DNA of 64,000 nucleotides, from positions 27,372-91,371 of the forward strand of contig WHTV01000003.1 in the NCBI GenBank assembly GCA_009377535.1. The letters are read 5' to 3'. The stretch comes from Kiloniellaceae bacterium. Lineage in GTDB: Bacteria > Pseudomonadota > Alphaproteobacteria > Kiloniellales > Kiloniellaceae. The notes below the pieces were generated by a model. That model saw only the letters and a program-made list of their open reading frames with translations. It searched no databases and had not been told where the DNA came from. A program made the translations under genes and the position numbers. Of the stretch, positions 15,154-25,790 are shown piece by piece. The first letter of the stretch is position 1. The number at the start of each line of letters is the position of its first letter.

Positions 15154-15181
15154 AACGTTGATAAATTATCGATAAAACGTC
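15154..15181. promoter_or_regulatory. Operator-like site 2: AACGTTGATAAATTATCGATAAAACGTC
   Basis: 24/28 identical to site 1 at 6771; palindromic core TTATCGATAA and outer ACGTT...AACGT; upstream of the TRAP operon. Confidence 0.6.
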
Positions 15182-15338
15182 ATTATTGAGCGTCGGTTGC
15201 CTGCAGGCTCGGCCCGTGACTAAAGTTCAGCTCATGATCCGGGTTCTTGTCACGGTCGCCTGCCTCTTGCGGGAGCCGGCCGGGGAAAACCTGCGGGCAG
15301 CAAAGCTCCGCCGAAGGCCAAAACAGGGAGACAACAAA

Positions 15339-16325
15339 ATGAATTCCTTCGTCAAATCCCTTGGAGGGATCGTATCGGCCGTTGCGCTGGGCCTGACGGC
15401 CGGCGCCGCTCAAGCGGCCGAGAAGTGGGATATGCCGCTGGCCTATCCCGCCAGCAACTACCATTCCGAGAACGCGGCCAAGTTCGCTGAGGAGGTCACC
15501 AAGGCTTCCGGCGGTGAGCTGGAGATCGTCACCCATCCGGGCGGCTCCCTCTTCGGCGGCGGCGAGATCTACCGCGCCCTGCGGACCGGGCAGGCGCCGA
15601 TCGGCGAGCGCCTGATTTCGGCGCTCGGCAACGAGGACCCGCTGTTCGAGGTCGACGCGCTGCCCTTCCTGGCGACCAGTTTCGACGAGGCCTGGACCCT
15701 CTACCAGGCTTCCAAGCCGCAGCTCGACAAGACCCTCGACGCCGCCGGCCTGAAGCTGCTCTACACCGTCGCCTGGCCGCCGCAAGGCCTCTACAACAAG
15801 AAGGCGGTGAACTCCGCGGCCGACATGCAGGGCGTGAAGTTCCGCGCCTACAACGCGGCGACCGAGCGTCTGGCGAATCTGCTGGGCGCCGTGCCGACCA
15901 AGATCGAGGCGGCGGAGCTGACGCAGGCCTTTGCCACCGGCGTCGCCGATTCCATGATCTCCTCCGGCTCGACGGGCTACGACAGCAAGATCTGGGAGCA
16001 CGTGAAGTACTGGTACGACGTGCAGGCCTGGCTGCCGAAGAACATGGTGGTGGTGAACAAGGCTGCCTGGGAAGGGCTCGACGAGAACCTGCAGCAGGTC
16101 GTGCTCGAGGCCGCGGCCAACGCCGAGAAGAACGGCTGGGACAAGGCGCGGGAACTGTCCGACTGGTACAAGGACCAGCTCGCCGCCAACGGCATGGTGG
16201 TCGAAGGGCCCAGCGACGCGCTGAAGGCCGACTTCCAGAAGATCGGCGAGACCATGACAGCCGAATGGCTCGAGCGTGCCGGCGCCGACGGCAAGACCGT
16301 TATCGACGCCTACAAGGCGAAGTGA
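15339..16325 (+). CDS. TRAP transporter solute-binding protein (DctP family)
   Basis: Signal peptide then AEKWDMPLAYPASNYHSENAAKFAEEVTKASGGELEIVTHPGGSLFGGGEIYRALRTGQ. Confidence 0.9.
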   Translation: MNSFVKSLGGIVSAVALGLTAGAAQAAEKWDMPLAYPASNYHSENAAKFAEEVTKASGGELEIVTHPGGSLFGGGEIYRALRTGQAPIGERLISALGNEDPLFEVDALPFLATSFDEAWTLYQASKPQLDKTLDAAGLKLLYTVAWPPQGLYNKKAVNSAADMQGVKFRAYNAATERLANLLGAVPTKIEAAELTQAFATGVADSMISSGSTGYDSKIWEHVKYWYDVQAWLPKNMVVVNKAAWEGLDENLQQVVLEAAANAEKNGWDKARELSDWYKDQLAANGMVVEGPSDALKADFQKIGETMTAEWLERAGADGKTVIDAYKAK

Positions 16326-16410
16326 TCTGACGGGGCGGCGGCCGCTGGGATCCTCACCGGCCGCCTGCCTTTTCCGACGATCGTTCTCGCGGCAGATCCG
16401 GGGGGGAGTG

Positions 16411-16947
16411 ATGGCAGCCCTGCGCAGGTCGCTCGACGGACTCTACCTGGCCGCCGGGGCGCTGGCGGGGCTCTGCCTCATCGCCATCGGCGTTCTGGTG
16501 CTGCTCTCCATCGTCACCCGCGTGATGGGGTTCTACGTGCCGGGGCTGACGGCCTATGCCGGCTATGCCATGGCCTGCGGCTCCTTCCTGGCGCTGGCCT
16601 ATACCTTCGGCAAGGGCGGCCACATCCGCGTCGAACTCTTCCTGCAGAAGTTGCGCGGGCGGCGCCGCCGCGCCGCGGAGCTCTGGTGCCTCGCGATCGG
16701 CACTTTCCTGGCCGGCTACCTGGCCTGGTTCTCGGTGAAGATGGTGCAGGTCTCCCACCTGCTGGGCGACGTCAGCGAAAGCGCCGACGCGACGCCGCTG
16801 TGGATCCCGCAGATCGGCATGGCCGTGGGCGCCGTGCTGCTTGCCGTGGCACTGGCCGACCGCCTGATCTGCGTTGCCCTTGGCGCGCCGCTGGATATCC
16901 AGAGCGCGCCGGAAGGCGCTCCCCCTACCGACATCGTGGCGGAATAG
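16411..16947 (+). CDS. TRAP transporter small permease (DctQ)
   Basis: Four hydrophobic segments, YTFGKGGHIRVELFLQKLRGR motif; between dctP and dctM genes. Confidence 0.88.
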   Translation: MAALRRSLDGLYLAAGALAGLCLIAIGVLVLLSIVTRVMGFYVPGLTAYAGYAMACGSFLALAYTFGKGGHIRVELFLQKLRGRRRRAAELWCLAIGTFLAGYLAWFSVKMVQVSHLLGDVSESADATPLWIPQIGMAVGAVLLAVALADRLICVALGAPLDIQSAPEGAPPTDIVAE

Positions 16948-16956
16948 GCCGCGGCG

Positions 16957-18264
16957 ATGGAACAGCTCCTCCTCACCCTCATCTTTCTCGGCGTGCTGTT
17001 CTTCCTGCTCGGCAGCGGCGTCTGGGTCGGCCTCTCGCTGCTCGGTGTGGCGCTGGTCGGCATGGAGCTCTTCACCAGTCGGCCGGTCGGCGACGCCATG
17101 GCGACGACGATCTGGAGCGCGTCGTCATCCTGGACCCTGACGGCCCTGCCGCTGTTCATCTGGATGGGCGAAATCCTGTTCCGCACGCGGCTCTCCGAGG
17201 ACCTCTTCAAGGGGCTCTCGCCCTGGCTCGGCGGCCTGCCCGGCCGCCTGCTCCACGTGAACGTGGTCGGCTGCGCGATCTTCGCGGCGATCTCCGGCTC
17301 CTCCGCCGCCACGGTGGCCACCGTCGGCAAGATGTCGATCCCCGAGCTGCGCCGCCGCGGCTATCCGGAGCAGATGATCATCGGCACCCTGGCGGGGGCC
17401 GGCACCCTCGGCCTGCTGATCCCGCCCTCCATCATCCTCATCGTCTACGGTGTGACGGTGAACGAGTCGATCGCCGGTCTCTTCATGGCCGGCGTGCTGC
17501 CGGGCCTCATGCTGGCCTTCCTCTTCATGGCTTACATCTTCCTGCACGCGCTCTTCAGGCCCGAGGGCATGCCGCCGCGCGGCGAGGTCGTCGGCTTCCT
17601 CGAGAAGCTGCGCAACTCCTTCTCGCTGATGCCGGTGGTGCTGCTCATCCTGGCGGTTCTGGGGTCGATCTACGCCGGCATCGCGACGGCCACCGAGGCC
17701 GCCGTCATCGGCGTTGCCGGTTCCCTCGTCATCTCGGCGCTGCAGGGCTCGCTGACCCGCAAGTCCTTCGCCGAGAGCCTGATGGGCGCAACACGCACCT
17801 CCTGCATGATCGCCCTCATCCTGGCCGGCGCCGACTTCCTCTCGCTGGCCATGGGATTCACCGGCCTGCCGCGCAACCTGGCCGCCTGGATCGGCGCGAT
17901 GGAGCTCTCGCCGCTGGCGCTGATCGTCGCGCTCACGCTGTTCTACATCGTGCTCGGCTGCTTCCTCGACGGCATCTCCGCCGTGGTGCTGACCATGGCG
18001 GTGGTCGAGCCCATGGTGCGCCAGGCCGGCATCGACATGCTGTGGTTCGGCATCTTCCTGGTCATCGTGGTCGAGATGGCGCAGATCACCCCGCCGGTCG
18101 GCTTCAACCTCTTCGTCCTGCAGGGCATGACCGAGCACCAGATTCCCTTCATCGCCCGCGCCGCTTTGCCGATGTTCGCCATCATGGTGCTGGCGGTGGT
18201 GCTGGTGGTCGCCTTCCCGGAGATCGCCACCTGGCTGCCGGCCCAGATGCGGTCTAGTCCCTGA
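16957..18264 (+). CDS. TRAP transporter large permease (DctM)
   Basis: FAAISGSSAATVATVGKMSIPELRRRGYPEQMIIGTLAGAGTLGLLIPPSIILIVYG. Confidence 0.93.
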   Translation: MEQLLLTLIFLGVLFFLLGSGVWVGLSLLGVALVGMELFTSRPVGDAMATTIWSASSSWTLTALPLFIWMGEILFRTRLSEDLFKGLSPWLGGLPGRLLHVNVVGCAIFAAISGSSAATVATVGKMSIPELRRRGYPEQMIIGTLAGAGTLGLLIPPSIILIVYGVTVNESIAGLFMAGVLPGLMLAFLFMAYIFLHALFRPEGMPPRGEVVGFLEKLRNSFSLMPVVLLILAVLGSIYAGIATATEAAVIGVAGSLVISALQGSLTRKSFAESLMGATRTSCMIALILAGADFLSLAMGFTGLPRNLAAWIGAMELSPLALIVALTLFYIVLGCFLDGISAVVLTMAVVEPMVRQAGIDMLWFGIFLVIVVEMAQITPPVGFNLFVLQGMTEHQIPFIARAALPMFAIMVLAVVLVVAFPEIATWLPAQMRSSP

Positions 18265-18340
18265 TCCAGAGCCGAGAGGGGCATTGTGCCCCGTGGGGCG
18301 GCCTCTGCTATAGTGCCCGGGCGATGCAAGGAGACAGGTA

Positions 18341-19744
18341 ATGGCCCAAGCCGCCCAGGATACGACCCCGACGCTCACGGACGAACCTCTGATTGCCGCG
18401 CTGCGCGTGCTGCTCGGCGAGCGGCTTTCCACCGCGCGGGCGGTGCGCGAGCATCATGGCAAGGACGCCTCCTACCACGCCATGGAAATGCCCGACGCCG
18501 TGGCCTTCGCGGAGACCACCGAGGAAGTTTCGGCCATCGTGAAGCTCTGCGCCCAGTACAAGCGTCCGGTCATCGCCTTCGGCACCGGCACCTCGCTGGA
18601 AGGCCAGGTGCAGGCGACCCAGGGCGGCGTCTGCATCGACCTCTCCGGCATGAGGGCGATCCTGGAGGTCAACGAGGCCGACCTCGACTGCCGCGTGCAG
18701 GCGGGCGTCACCCGCAAGACCCTGAACACCCACCTGCGCGATACCGGCCTGTTCTTCCCCATCGATCCCGGCGCCGACGCCTCGCTCGGCGGCATGGCGG
18801 CGACCTCGGCCTCCGGCACCAACGCGGTGCGCTATGGCACCATGCGCGAGAACGTCATGGGCCTGACGGTGGTGCTGGCCGACGGGCGGGTGATCCGCAC
18901 CGGCGGGCGCGCCCGCAAATCCTCGGCCGGCTACGACCTGACCAGGCTCTTCGTCGGCTCGGAAGGTACCCTCGGCGTGATCACTGAGGTGCAGCTGCGT
19001 CTCTATGGCATCCCCGAGGCGATCACCGCCGCGGTCTGCTCCTTCGACACCCTGGCCGGGGCCGTCGACACCGTGATCCTCACCATCCAGTCCGGCATCC
19101 CGGTCGCCCGCATCGAGCTGCTCGACGAGCTGCAGGTCAAGGCGATCAACGATTACGCCAAACTCGACTACCCAGTGAAGCCGACGCTGTTCTTCGAATT
19201 CCACGGCACCGAGGCCGGCGCCCGCGAGCAGGCCGAGCTGGTCGGCGAGATCGCCAAGGACTACGGCGGCACCAACTTCAACTGGGCGACCCACCAGGAG
19301 GATCGCAGCAAGCTCTGGCAGGCGCGCCACGACGCCTATTTCGCCAACCTGGCCCTCAAGCCGGGCTCACAAGGTTGGGCAACCGACGTCTGCGTGCCGA
19401 TTTCGCGGCTGGCCGAGTGCATCCTGGAGACCCGCAAGGACATCGACGAGACCGGCGTGCTGGCGCCTATCGTCGGCCATGTCGGCGACGGCAACTTCCA
19501 CCTCACCTTCCTCATCGACCCGGACGACCCGGAAGAGATGGCCAGGGCGGAAGGCGTCAACGAGCGCATGGTGATGCGCGCCCTTGCCATGGGCGGCACC
19601 TGTACCGGCGAGCACGGCGTCGGCACCGGCAAGATGCGCTTTCTGCAAGCCGAGCACGGCGAGGCACTGGCGGTGATGCGCCAGCTGAAGCTGGCGCTCG
19701 ATCCGGACAACATCATGAACCCGGGCAAGATCCTGACGATCTGA
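18341..19744 (+). CDS. FAD-binding oxidase (GlcD / D-lactate dehydrogenase family)
   Basis: RPVIAFGTGTSLEGQV, GADASLGGMAATSASGTNAVRYGTM, GEHGVGTGKMRFL. Confidence 0.92.
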   Translation: MAQAAQDTTPTLTDEPLIAALRVLLGERLSTARAVREHHGKDASYHAMEMPDAVAFAETTEEVSAIVKLCAQYKRPVIAFGTGTSLEGQVQATQGGVCIDLSGMRAILEVNEADLDCRVQAGVTRKTLNTHLRDTGLFFPIDPGADASLGGMAATSASGTNAVRYGTMRENVMGLTVVLADGRVIRTGGRARKSSAGYDLTRLFVGSEGTLGVITEVQLRLYGIPEAITAAVCSFDTLAGAVDTVILTIQSGIPVARIELLDELQVKAINDYAKLDYPVKPTLFFEFHGTEAGAREQAELVGEIAKDYGGTNFNWATHQEDRSKLWQARHDAYFANLALKPGSQGWATDVCVPISRLAECILETRKDIDETGVLAPIVGHVGDGNFHLTFLIDPDDPEEMARAEGVNERMVMRALAMGGTCTGEHGVGTGKMRFLQAEHGEALAVMRQLKLALDPDNIMNPGKILTI

Positions 19745-19867
19745 TCTCAGCGCTTCCGGCGAGGCGCCCGTCGCTTACCGGCCTGCGGCCCGCCACGCAG
19801 GCTTTGCGCCGTGCGGGAGTCGCGAGAGGTCTGGCCTCAGGGTGAGGCAAAATATTGAAAGGATTGA

Positions 19868-19913
19868 CCTCATGCCGAGGAGCAAGCGGTAACGAGCGTC
19901 TCGAAGCACGAGG
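19868..19913. repeat. Imperfect inverted-repeat intergenic element CCTCATGC...GCACGAGG
   Basis: Arms CCTCATGC (19868-19875) and GCACGAGG (19906-19913) around AGGAGCAAGCGGTAACGAGCGTCTCGAA. Confidence 0.5.
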
Positions 19914-19948
19914 CCAGTCACGCAGCCGCACTCAATTTCAGCAGCCTG

Positions 19949-20107
19949 CTAGACCGGGTCGTCCTTCAGAGGCTCCGCTTCGGGCCTGGTGTTGCCGGCT
20001 TCGCCGCGCTCCGCCAGCGCCCTGCTGCGCGCCTTGCGTTTGGCCTCATCACGTTGGCGCTGCCGCTGGGCCGCGCGGTAGGCATCCAGATCGACGATTT
20101 CACCCAT
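19949..20107 (-). CDS. Small basic protein, 52 aa (below the supplied ORF-length cutoff)
   Basis: MGEIVDLDAYRAAQRQRQRDEAKRKARSRALAERGEAGNTRPEAEPLKDDPV*, read directly from the reverse strand. Confidence 0.5.
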   Translation of the reverse strand: MGEIVDLDAYRAAQRQRQRDEAKRKARSRALAERGEAGNTRPEAEPLKDDPV

Positions 20108-20399
20108 GGGCACAATCACTCGTCGGCTCAGGTTTGCGTCGGGTCGCCAAGCATTTTCCCCGACCGCATTATCTTCGCATGGGGGTTACGACTTCGTAAC
20201 GCCAGGCGGCATAGGGTCAATTTTTCGCTAACCGTTAGCGAGATGTTCCTTCCACTTTGCCGGACTCATCCAATTAAAGTAGCTTAGCGCAATTGGTCGC
20301 GGTTGCAATGTCTCTCCCCGGGATTTCCTTGGGACTCCCCTAAAGGGGAGCGATGCCGAGGAGCAGCCGGCGGTGCCGCTGTGGTGTTGAGGAACGTTT

Positions 20400-23300
20400 G
20401 TGAAAAAGGTTGCCGTCGCCCTTGCCGTCCTGATCGTCGTGGTCGTGGCTGCCCTTCTGGTTGCACCCAGCTTCTGGGATTGGAACCGCGAAAAGGGGCG
20501 CATGGCGGCCTTGGTCAAGGAACACACCGGCCGCGATCTGCAAATTGTCGGCGACGTCAGCCTGCGCCTGCTGCCTACCCCTGCTTTCTCGGCACGCGAG
20601 GTCACCCTGGCGAACCTCGACGGCGGTTCCGACCCGGCGATGGTGCGACTGGAGGAACTGCAGGTCAGCATCGGCCTGCTGCCGCTGCTGCGCGGCGAGA
20701 TCCAGGTCAAGAGCGTGACTCTGGTGAAACCGGAGGTCCTGCTGGAGGTGCTGGAAGACGGTCGGGCCAACTGGCAATTGGCCGAGGCTGCGCCCGCCGC
20801 TGCGGCCGCGCCGGGCGGCGAGCTGCGTTCCGGCGCGACGTCGGCCGCGCAGCCGATCCGCATCGACAGCTTCCTCATCGAAGACGGCCGGCTGCGCTAC
20901 CGCGATGCGCGCAGCGGGCGGGAAGAGCTGGTGAGCGGCTTGAACGCTGAGTTGGCTGCCGCCTCCCTGGTCGGACCCTTCGCCGCCGACGGCGCGGCGG
21001 TTTACGGAGGCGTGCCGGTCGAATTCGATTTCAATCTGGGCCAGCTGGTCGAGGGCGGCGCCACCGCCGTCTCCCTGTCTCTGCAACTGCCCCAGGCCGG
21101 TGCTTCCGGTACCTTCATCGGCGCGCTTTCCCGGCATGAGGCGCTGCGCACCCTGCGCGGCCGACTGCAGGCGGAGGGCGCGGACCTGGCGCGGGTCGTT
21201 GCCGCCTTGCCGCTCGGCGCCGGCGCGCCGGGTGCGCTCGCCCAGCCCTTCACGCTGACCGCCGAGGTCAGCGCGAGCAACACGGAAGCCAGGGCCGAGG
21301 CGGTGAGGGTCACGCTCGGTCCGCTGTCGTTGGACGGCCGCCTGGCCGCCAGGCTCGAGGGAGAGCCCGATATCACGGCCAGCTTCTCGGCCAAGACCGT
21401 CGATCTTGATGCGCTGCTGGCCCTGCCGGCTCGGGCGATGCGCGAAGGGGAGGGGAACGGGAGCACTCCTCGGCCTGCCGGCACCGCAGCGCCGCCCTCG
21501 GCGACGGGGAGTGCCGCTGCCGGCGCCTTGCCGCGCGGTTTTTCGGTCGGCGTTGAGTTGGCCGCCGACGCGCTGCTCTACCGCGGCCAGACCTTGCGCC
21601 AGCTGCAGGTGGCGGCCCGCCTGGAAGACGGCCGGGTCGATCTCACCAAGGCAACGCTGCAACTGCCCGGCAGCTCCGATCTTGCCGTCATCGGCACGCT
21701 CAGCGACGGTGCGCAGGGAGCCCGCTTCGAGGGTACCGTGGCGGCCGAATCCGACAATCTGCGCGGCCTGCTGCAGTGGCTCGGCGTGGATGTCGCAGTG
21801 GTGCCGGCCGAACGTCTGCGCCGCATGGCCCTGAACACCGAATTCGAGGCTGCCGCCGACCAGATGGTGCTGCGCAACGCCGACCTGCGCCTCGACGTCA
21901 GCCGGCTGACCGGCGGCGCCGCGATCGCGCTGCGCGAGCGGCCCGGCCTCGGCCTCGCCCTCAACATCGACAAGATCAATCTGGACGCCTACCTGCCGCA
22001 ACAGGATGCGGCGGCGTCGGTACCGACACCCTCCCCATCCCAGGACCCGGCCGGACCACAGGAACAGGCGCCGCCGGCCGTCGCGCCGCCGGGCCTGCCG
22101 CTGCTCGGCCGCTTCGATGCGAACCTCGACCTGCGGGTCGGCCAGCTTACCTACCGCGGGCTGCCGTTCGAGGGCCTGCGGCTGGACGCCACCCTGCAGC
22201 AGGGCGGCATAGTGGTACGGGAGGCCTCGGTCGCCGACCTGGTCGGCAGCCGTGGCCAGTTTTCCGGCAGCTTGGCCAACGTCGACCGCGATCCTTCGAT
22301 CGACGGCTCGCTCGACGTTTCCGTCTCGACACTGTCGCGCCTGGTCAAGGCGCTCGGCCTCAGCACCGGCGGCAGCCTGCCGCTGGAGTCGTTCACCCTC
22401 AGTGGGGCCGTGAACGGCAACCGCGAGATGCTGCGCTTCGATCAGCGGCTGGCGGCCCTGGGCGGCAGCCTGCACGCGGCCGGCAAGCTGCAGCTGCCGG
22501 CGGGAGCGCCGACGGTCGCGGCGGCGCTGGAGTTCGACCACCCCGATCTCACCATCCTGTTGAGGGAGCTGCTGAGCGATCCCGGCATGCCGGCCGGCCT
22601 CGGCGCGGCCGCCGTGAAGGGACGGGTCGCCGCCGGTGGCACCGAAGTCGCGCTCTCCGGCCTGGAAGGCAGGTTGGCCGGGGTCGAGCTCCTGGCCGGC
22701 GACCTTGCCTTCTCGCTGTCCGGCCCGCGTCCGAAGATCACGGCGGACCTGACGACCGGCGAGATGCCCCTGGCGGCGCTGACGGCGCCGGCAGCCAAGG
22801 GCGCTTCGAGCGGCAACACACGCAGCGTGGGGCCGGCGACGGCCCCCGAGCGCTGGTCGCGCAAGCGCCTCGATCTGGGCGCCCTGCGCGTGGTGGATGC
22901 CGAGGTAAAGCTCAGCGCCAAGGCGATCCGGGCCGACAAGCTGCGTCTGACCAATGCGGCGCTGGAGGCGCAACTCGCCGACGGAGTCCTCGAGCTGCGG
23001 CGCTTCACGGCGGACAGCTACGGCGGCGCTCTCTCGGTCACCGGCAAGGCCGACGCCCGCGATGCGGCGGCGGGACTGCAGGTGGACGCCGAGGTCACCG
23101 CCAGCAACGTCGAGCTGAAGAGTCTGCTGCGCGACCTCGCCGACACCGAGCGCTTCTCCGGCCCGATGACGCTGCAGAGCCGCCTGACCACGCAGGGTGC
23201 CAGCCAGGCGGCGCTGATCGGCGCGCTCGGCGGCGACGGCACGCTGACCGGGACGGTCACTGCCGCGGCCAAGGTGGAGGAGCAGGCCGGGGCCCTGGTG

Positions 23301-23765
23301 CTCGATATCCTCGGCAAGAAGGTGAAGGAGATTCGCGGCGTCACCGACAGCACGACCGTGCTGTTCGGCGCCTTCGCCGGCGCACCGGCCAAAGTCAGCG
23401 GCAGCTTCGTCGTCGAGAAGGGGGTGGCGCAGACCAACGACCTCAAGGTGCGTGGCCGCGATGCCACCGCTCTCACTAAGGGTAGTGTCGACCTGCCCGA
23501 CTGGCTGCTGGACAGCACCACCGACGTGGTCCGCGACGCCGACCCGGACAACGCCTACCTGACGGCCAGGCTGCGCGGTCCGCTCGACGAACCGAATGTC
23601 GCCATCGGGGGCCAGCCGTTCCAGCGCAGCCCGCAGCCGCCGGCCGAGGAATCGGGTGGCGGGCAACCGCCCACCGCGAAGGACGAGCCGCAGCACAAGC
23701 CGACCAAGCCGGAGGAGATCCTCAAGGACGGCCTGAAGAATCTCCTGAAGGGGCTGGGGGGCTGA
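20400..23765 (+). CDS. AsmA family protein
   Basis: N-terminal TM then FWDWNREKGRMAALVKEHTGRDLQIVGDVSLRLLPTPAFSAREVTLAN; C-terminal AsmA repeats; GTG start. Confidence 0.88.
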   Translation: MKKVAVALAVLIVVVVAALLVAPSFWDWNREKGRMAALVKEHTGRDLQIVGDVSLRLLPTPAFSAREVTLANLDGGSDPAMVRLEELQVSIGLLPLLRGEIQVKSVTLVKPEVLLEVLEDGRANWQLAEAAPAAAAAPGGELRSGATSAAQPIRIDSFLIEDGRLRYRDARSGREELVSGLNAELAAASLVGPFAADGAAVYGGVPVEFDFNLGQLVEGGATAVSLSLQLPQAGASGTFIGALSRHEALRTLRGRLQAEGADLARVVAALPLGAGAPGALAQPFTLTAEVSASNTEARAEAVRVTLGPLSLDGRLAARLEGEPDITASFSAKTVDLDALLALPARAMREGEGNGSTPRPAGTAAPPSATGSAAAGALPRGFSVGVELAADALLYRGQTLRQLQVAARLEDGRVDLTKATLQLPGSSDLAVIGTLSDGAQGARFEGTVAAESDNLRGLLQWLGVDVAVVPAERLRRMALNTEFEAAADQMVLRNADLRLDVSRLTGGAAIALRERPGLGLALNIDKINLDAYLPQQDAAASVPTPSPSQDPAGPQEQAPPAVAPPGLPLLGRFDANLDLRVGQLTYRGLPFEGLRLDATLQQGGIVVREASVADLVGSRGQFSGSLANVDRDPSIDGSLDVSVSTLSRLVKALGLSTGGSLPLESFTLSGAVNGNREMLRFDQRLAALGGSLHAAGKLQLPAGAPTVAAALEFDHPDLTILLRELLSDPGMPAGLGAAAVKGRVAAGGTEVALSGLEGRLAGVELLAGDLAFSLSGPRPKITADLTTGEMPLAALTAPAAKGASSGNTRSVGPATAPERWSRKRLDLGALRVVDAEVKLSAKAIRADKLRLTNAALEAQLADGVLELRRFTADSYGGALSVTGKADARDAAAGLQVDAEVTASNVELKSLLRDLADTERFSGPMTLQSRLTTQGASQAALIGALGGDGTLTGTVTAAAKVEEQAGALVLDILGKKVKEIRGVTDSTTVLFGAFAGAPAKVSGSFVVEKGVAQTNDLKVRGRDATALTKGSVDLPDWLLDSTTDVVRDADPDNAYLTARLRGPLDEPNVAIGGQPFQRSPQPPAEESGGGQPPTAKDEPQHKPTKPEEILKDGLKNLLKGLGG

Positions 23766-24035
23766 CCGCCGGGTTTGCTGATCGGGCCTGCGCCGCGGCG
23801 CGGAAGTGGTTCAGCAGGTAGACCCGCACGGCGCTCGACAGGTTGGTGCCGCGGCCGCGGTCGATCTCCTCGATGAGGACGTTGAGCGAGAGGCCGCGCT
23901 GCGCGGCAACCTCTTTCAAGGCGTCCCAGAATATTCCCTCCATCGACAACGACGTGCTGTGTCCGGCGATCTTCACCGAGCGCTTGCGGATTTCCACGCC
24001 GGGGACCGCGACCACCGGCGGCGGCGTTTCTTCCA

Positions 24036-24039
<4 letters not shown>
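23722..24039 (-). CDS. Ribbon-helix-helix domain protein
   Basis: [68 protein letters not shown] overlap with fumC stop. Confidence 0.85.
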
Positions 24040-25457
<1,418 letters not shown>

Positions 25458-25790
25458 GTTCGTGGGAGTCCTGAGTGGTTGCGGCAGGCGGCTGACCGGC
25501 GGATTTGACCGGGCCGGAGTTTAGGAGTCTGCGCCGGTCCCGCCAAGCCCGAGGGTGCTGGGACAAGAGGTCATCCGTGCTGCTGAACGGCGCGGCAGTA
25601 GGACATCGCCACCGGCGCCGGCTTGCGGCAACGGCGGAGGACTCGCAGCCCGGCGGCGCAGCGCCAAGTCTGTTCAATTATCAGTTGCGGCTCAGCGGAT
25701 TCTATACAATGCAGAGCTGAGTTGAATTGTTAATGTTCCTTGTTTGGAACATCAAGTGTACTCGCACGATACAATAACCCTTAGTTCGTC

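Noticed and set aside
16686-18257. 523-aa plus-strand ORF overlapping the TRAP permeases
   Set aside because: Out-of-frame, Arg/Pro/Gly-rich; the DctQ and DctM frames have correct TM patterns.
20340-23696. 1118-aa minus-strand ORF opposite the AsmA gene
   Set aside because: Same high-GC antisense artefact; the plus-strand frame has clear AsmA features.
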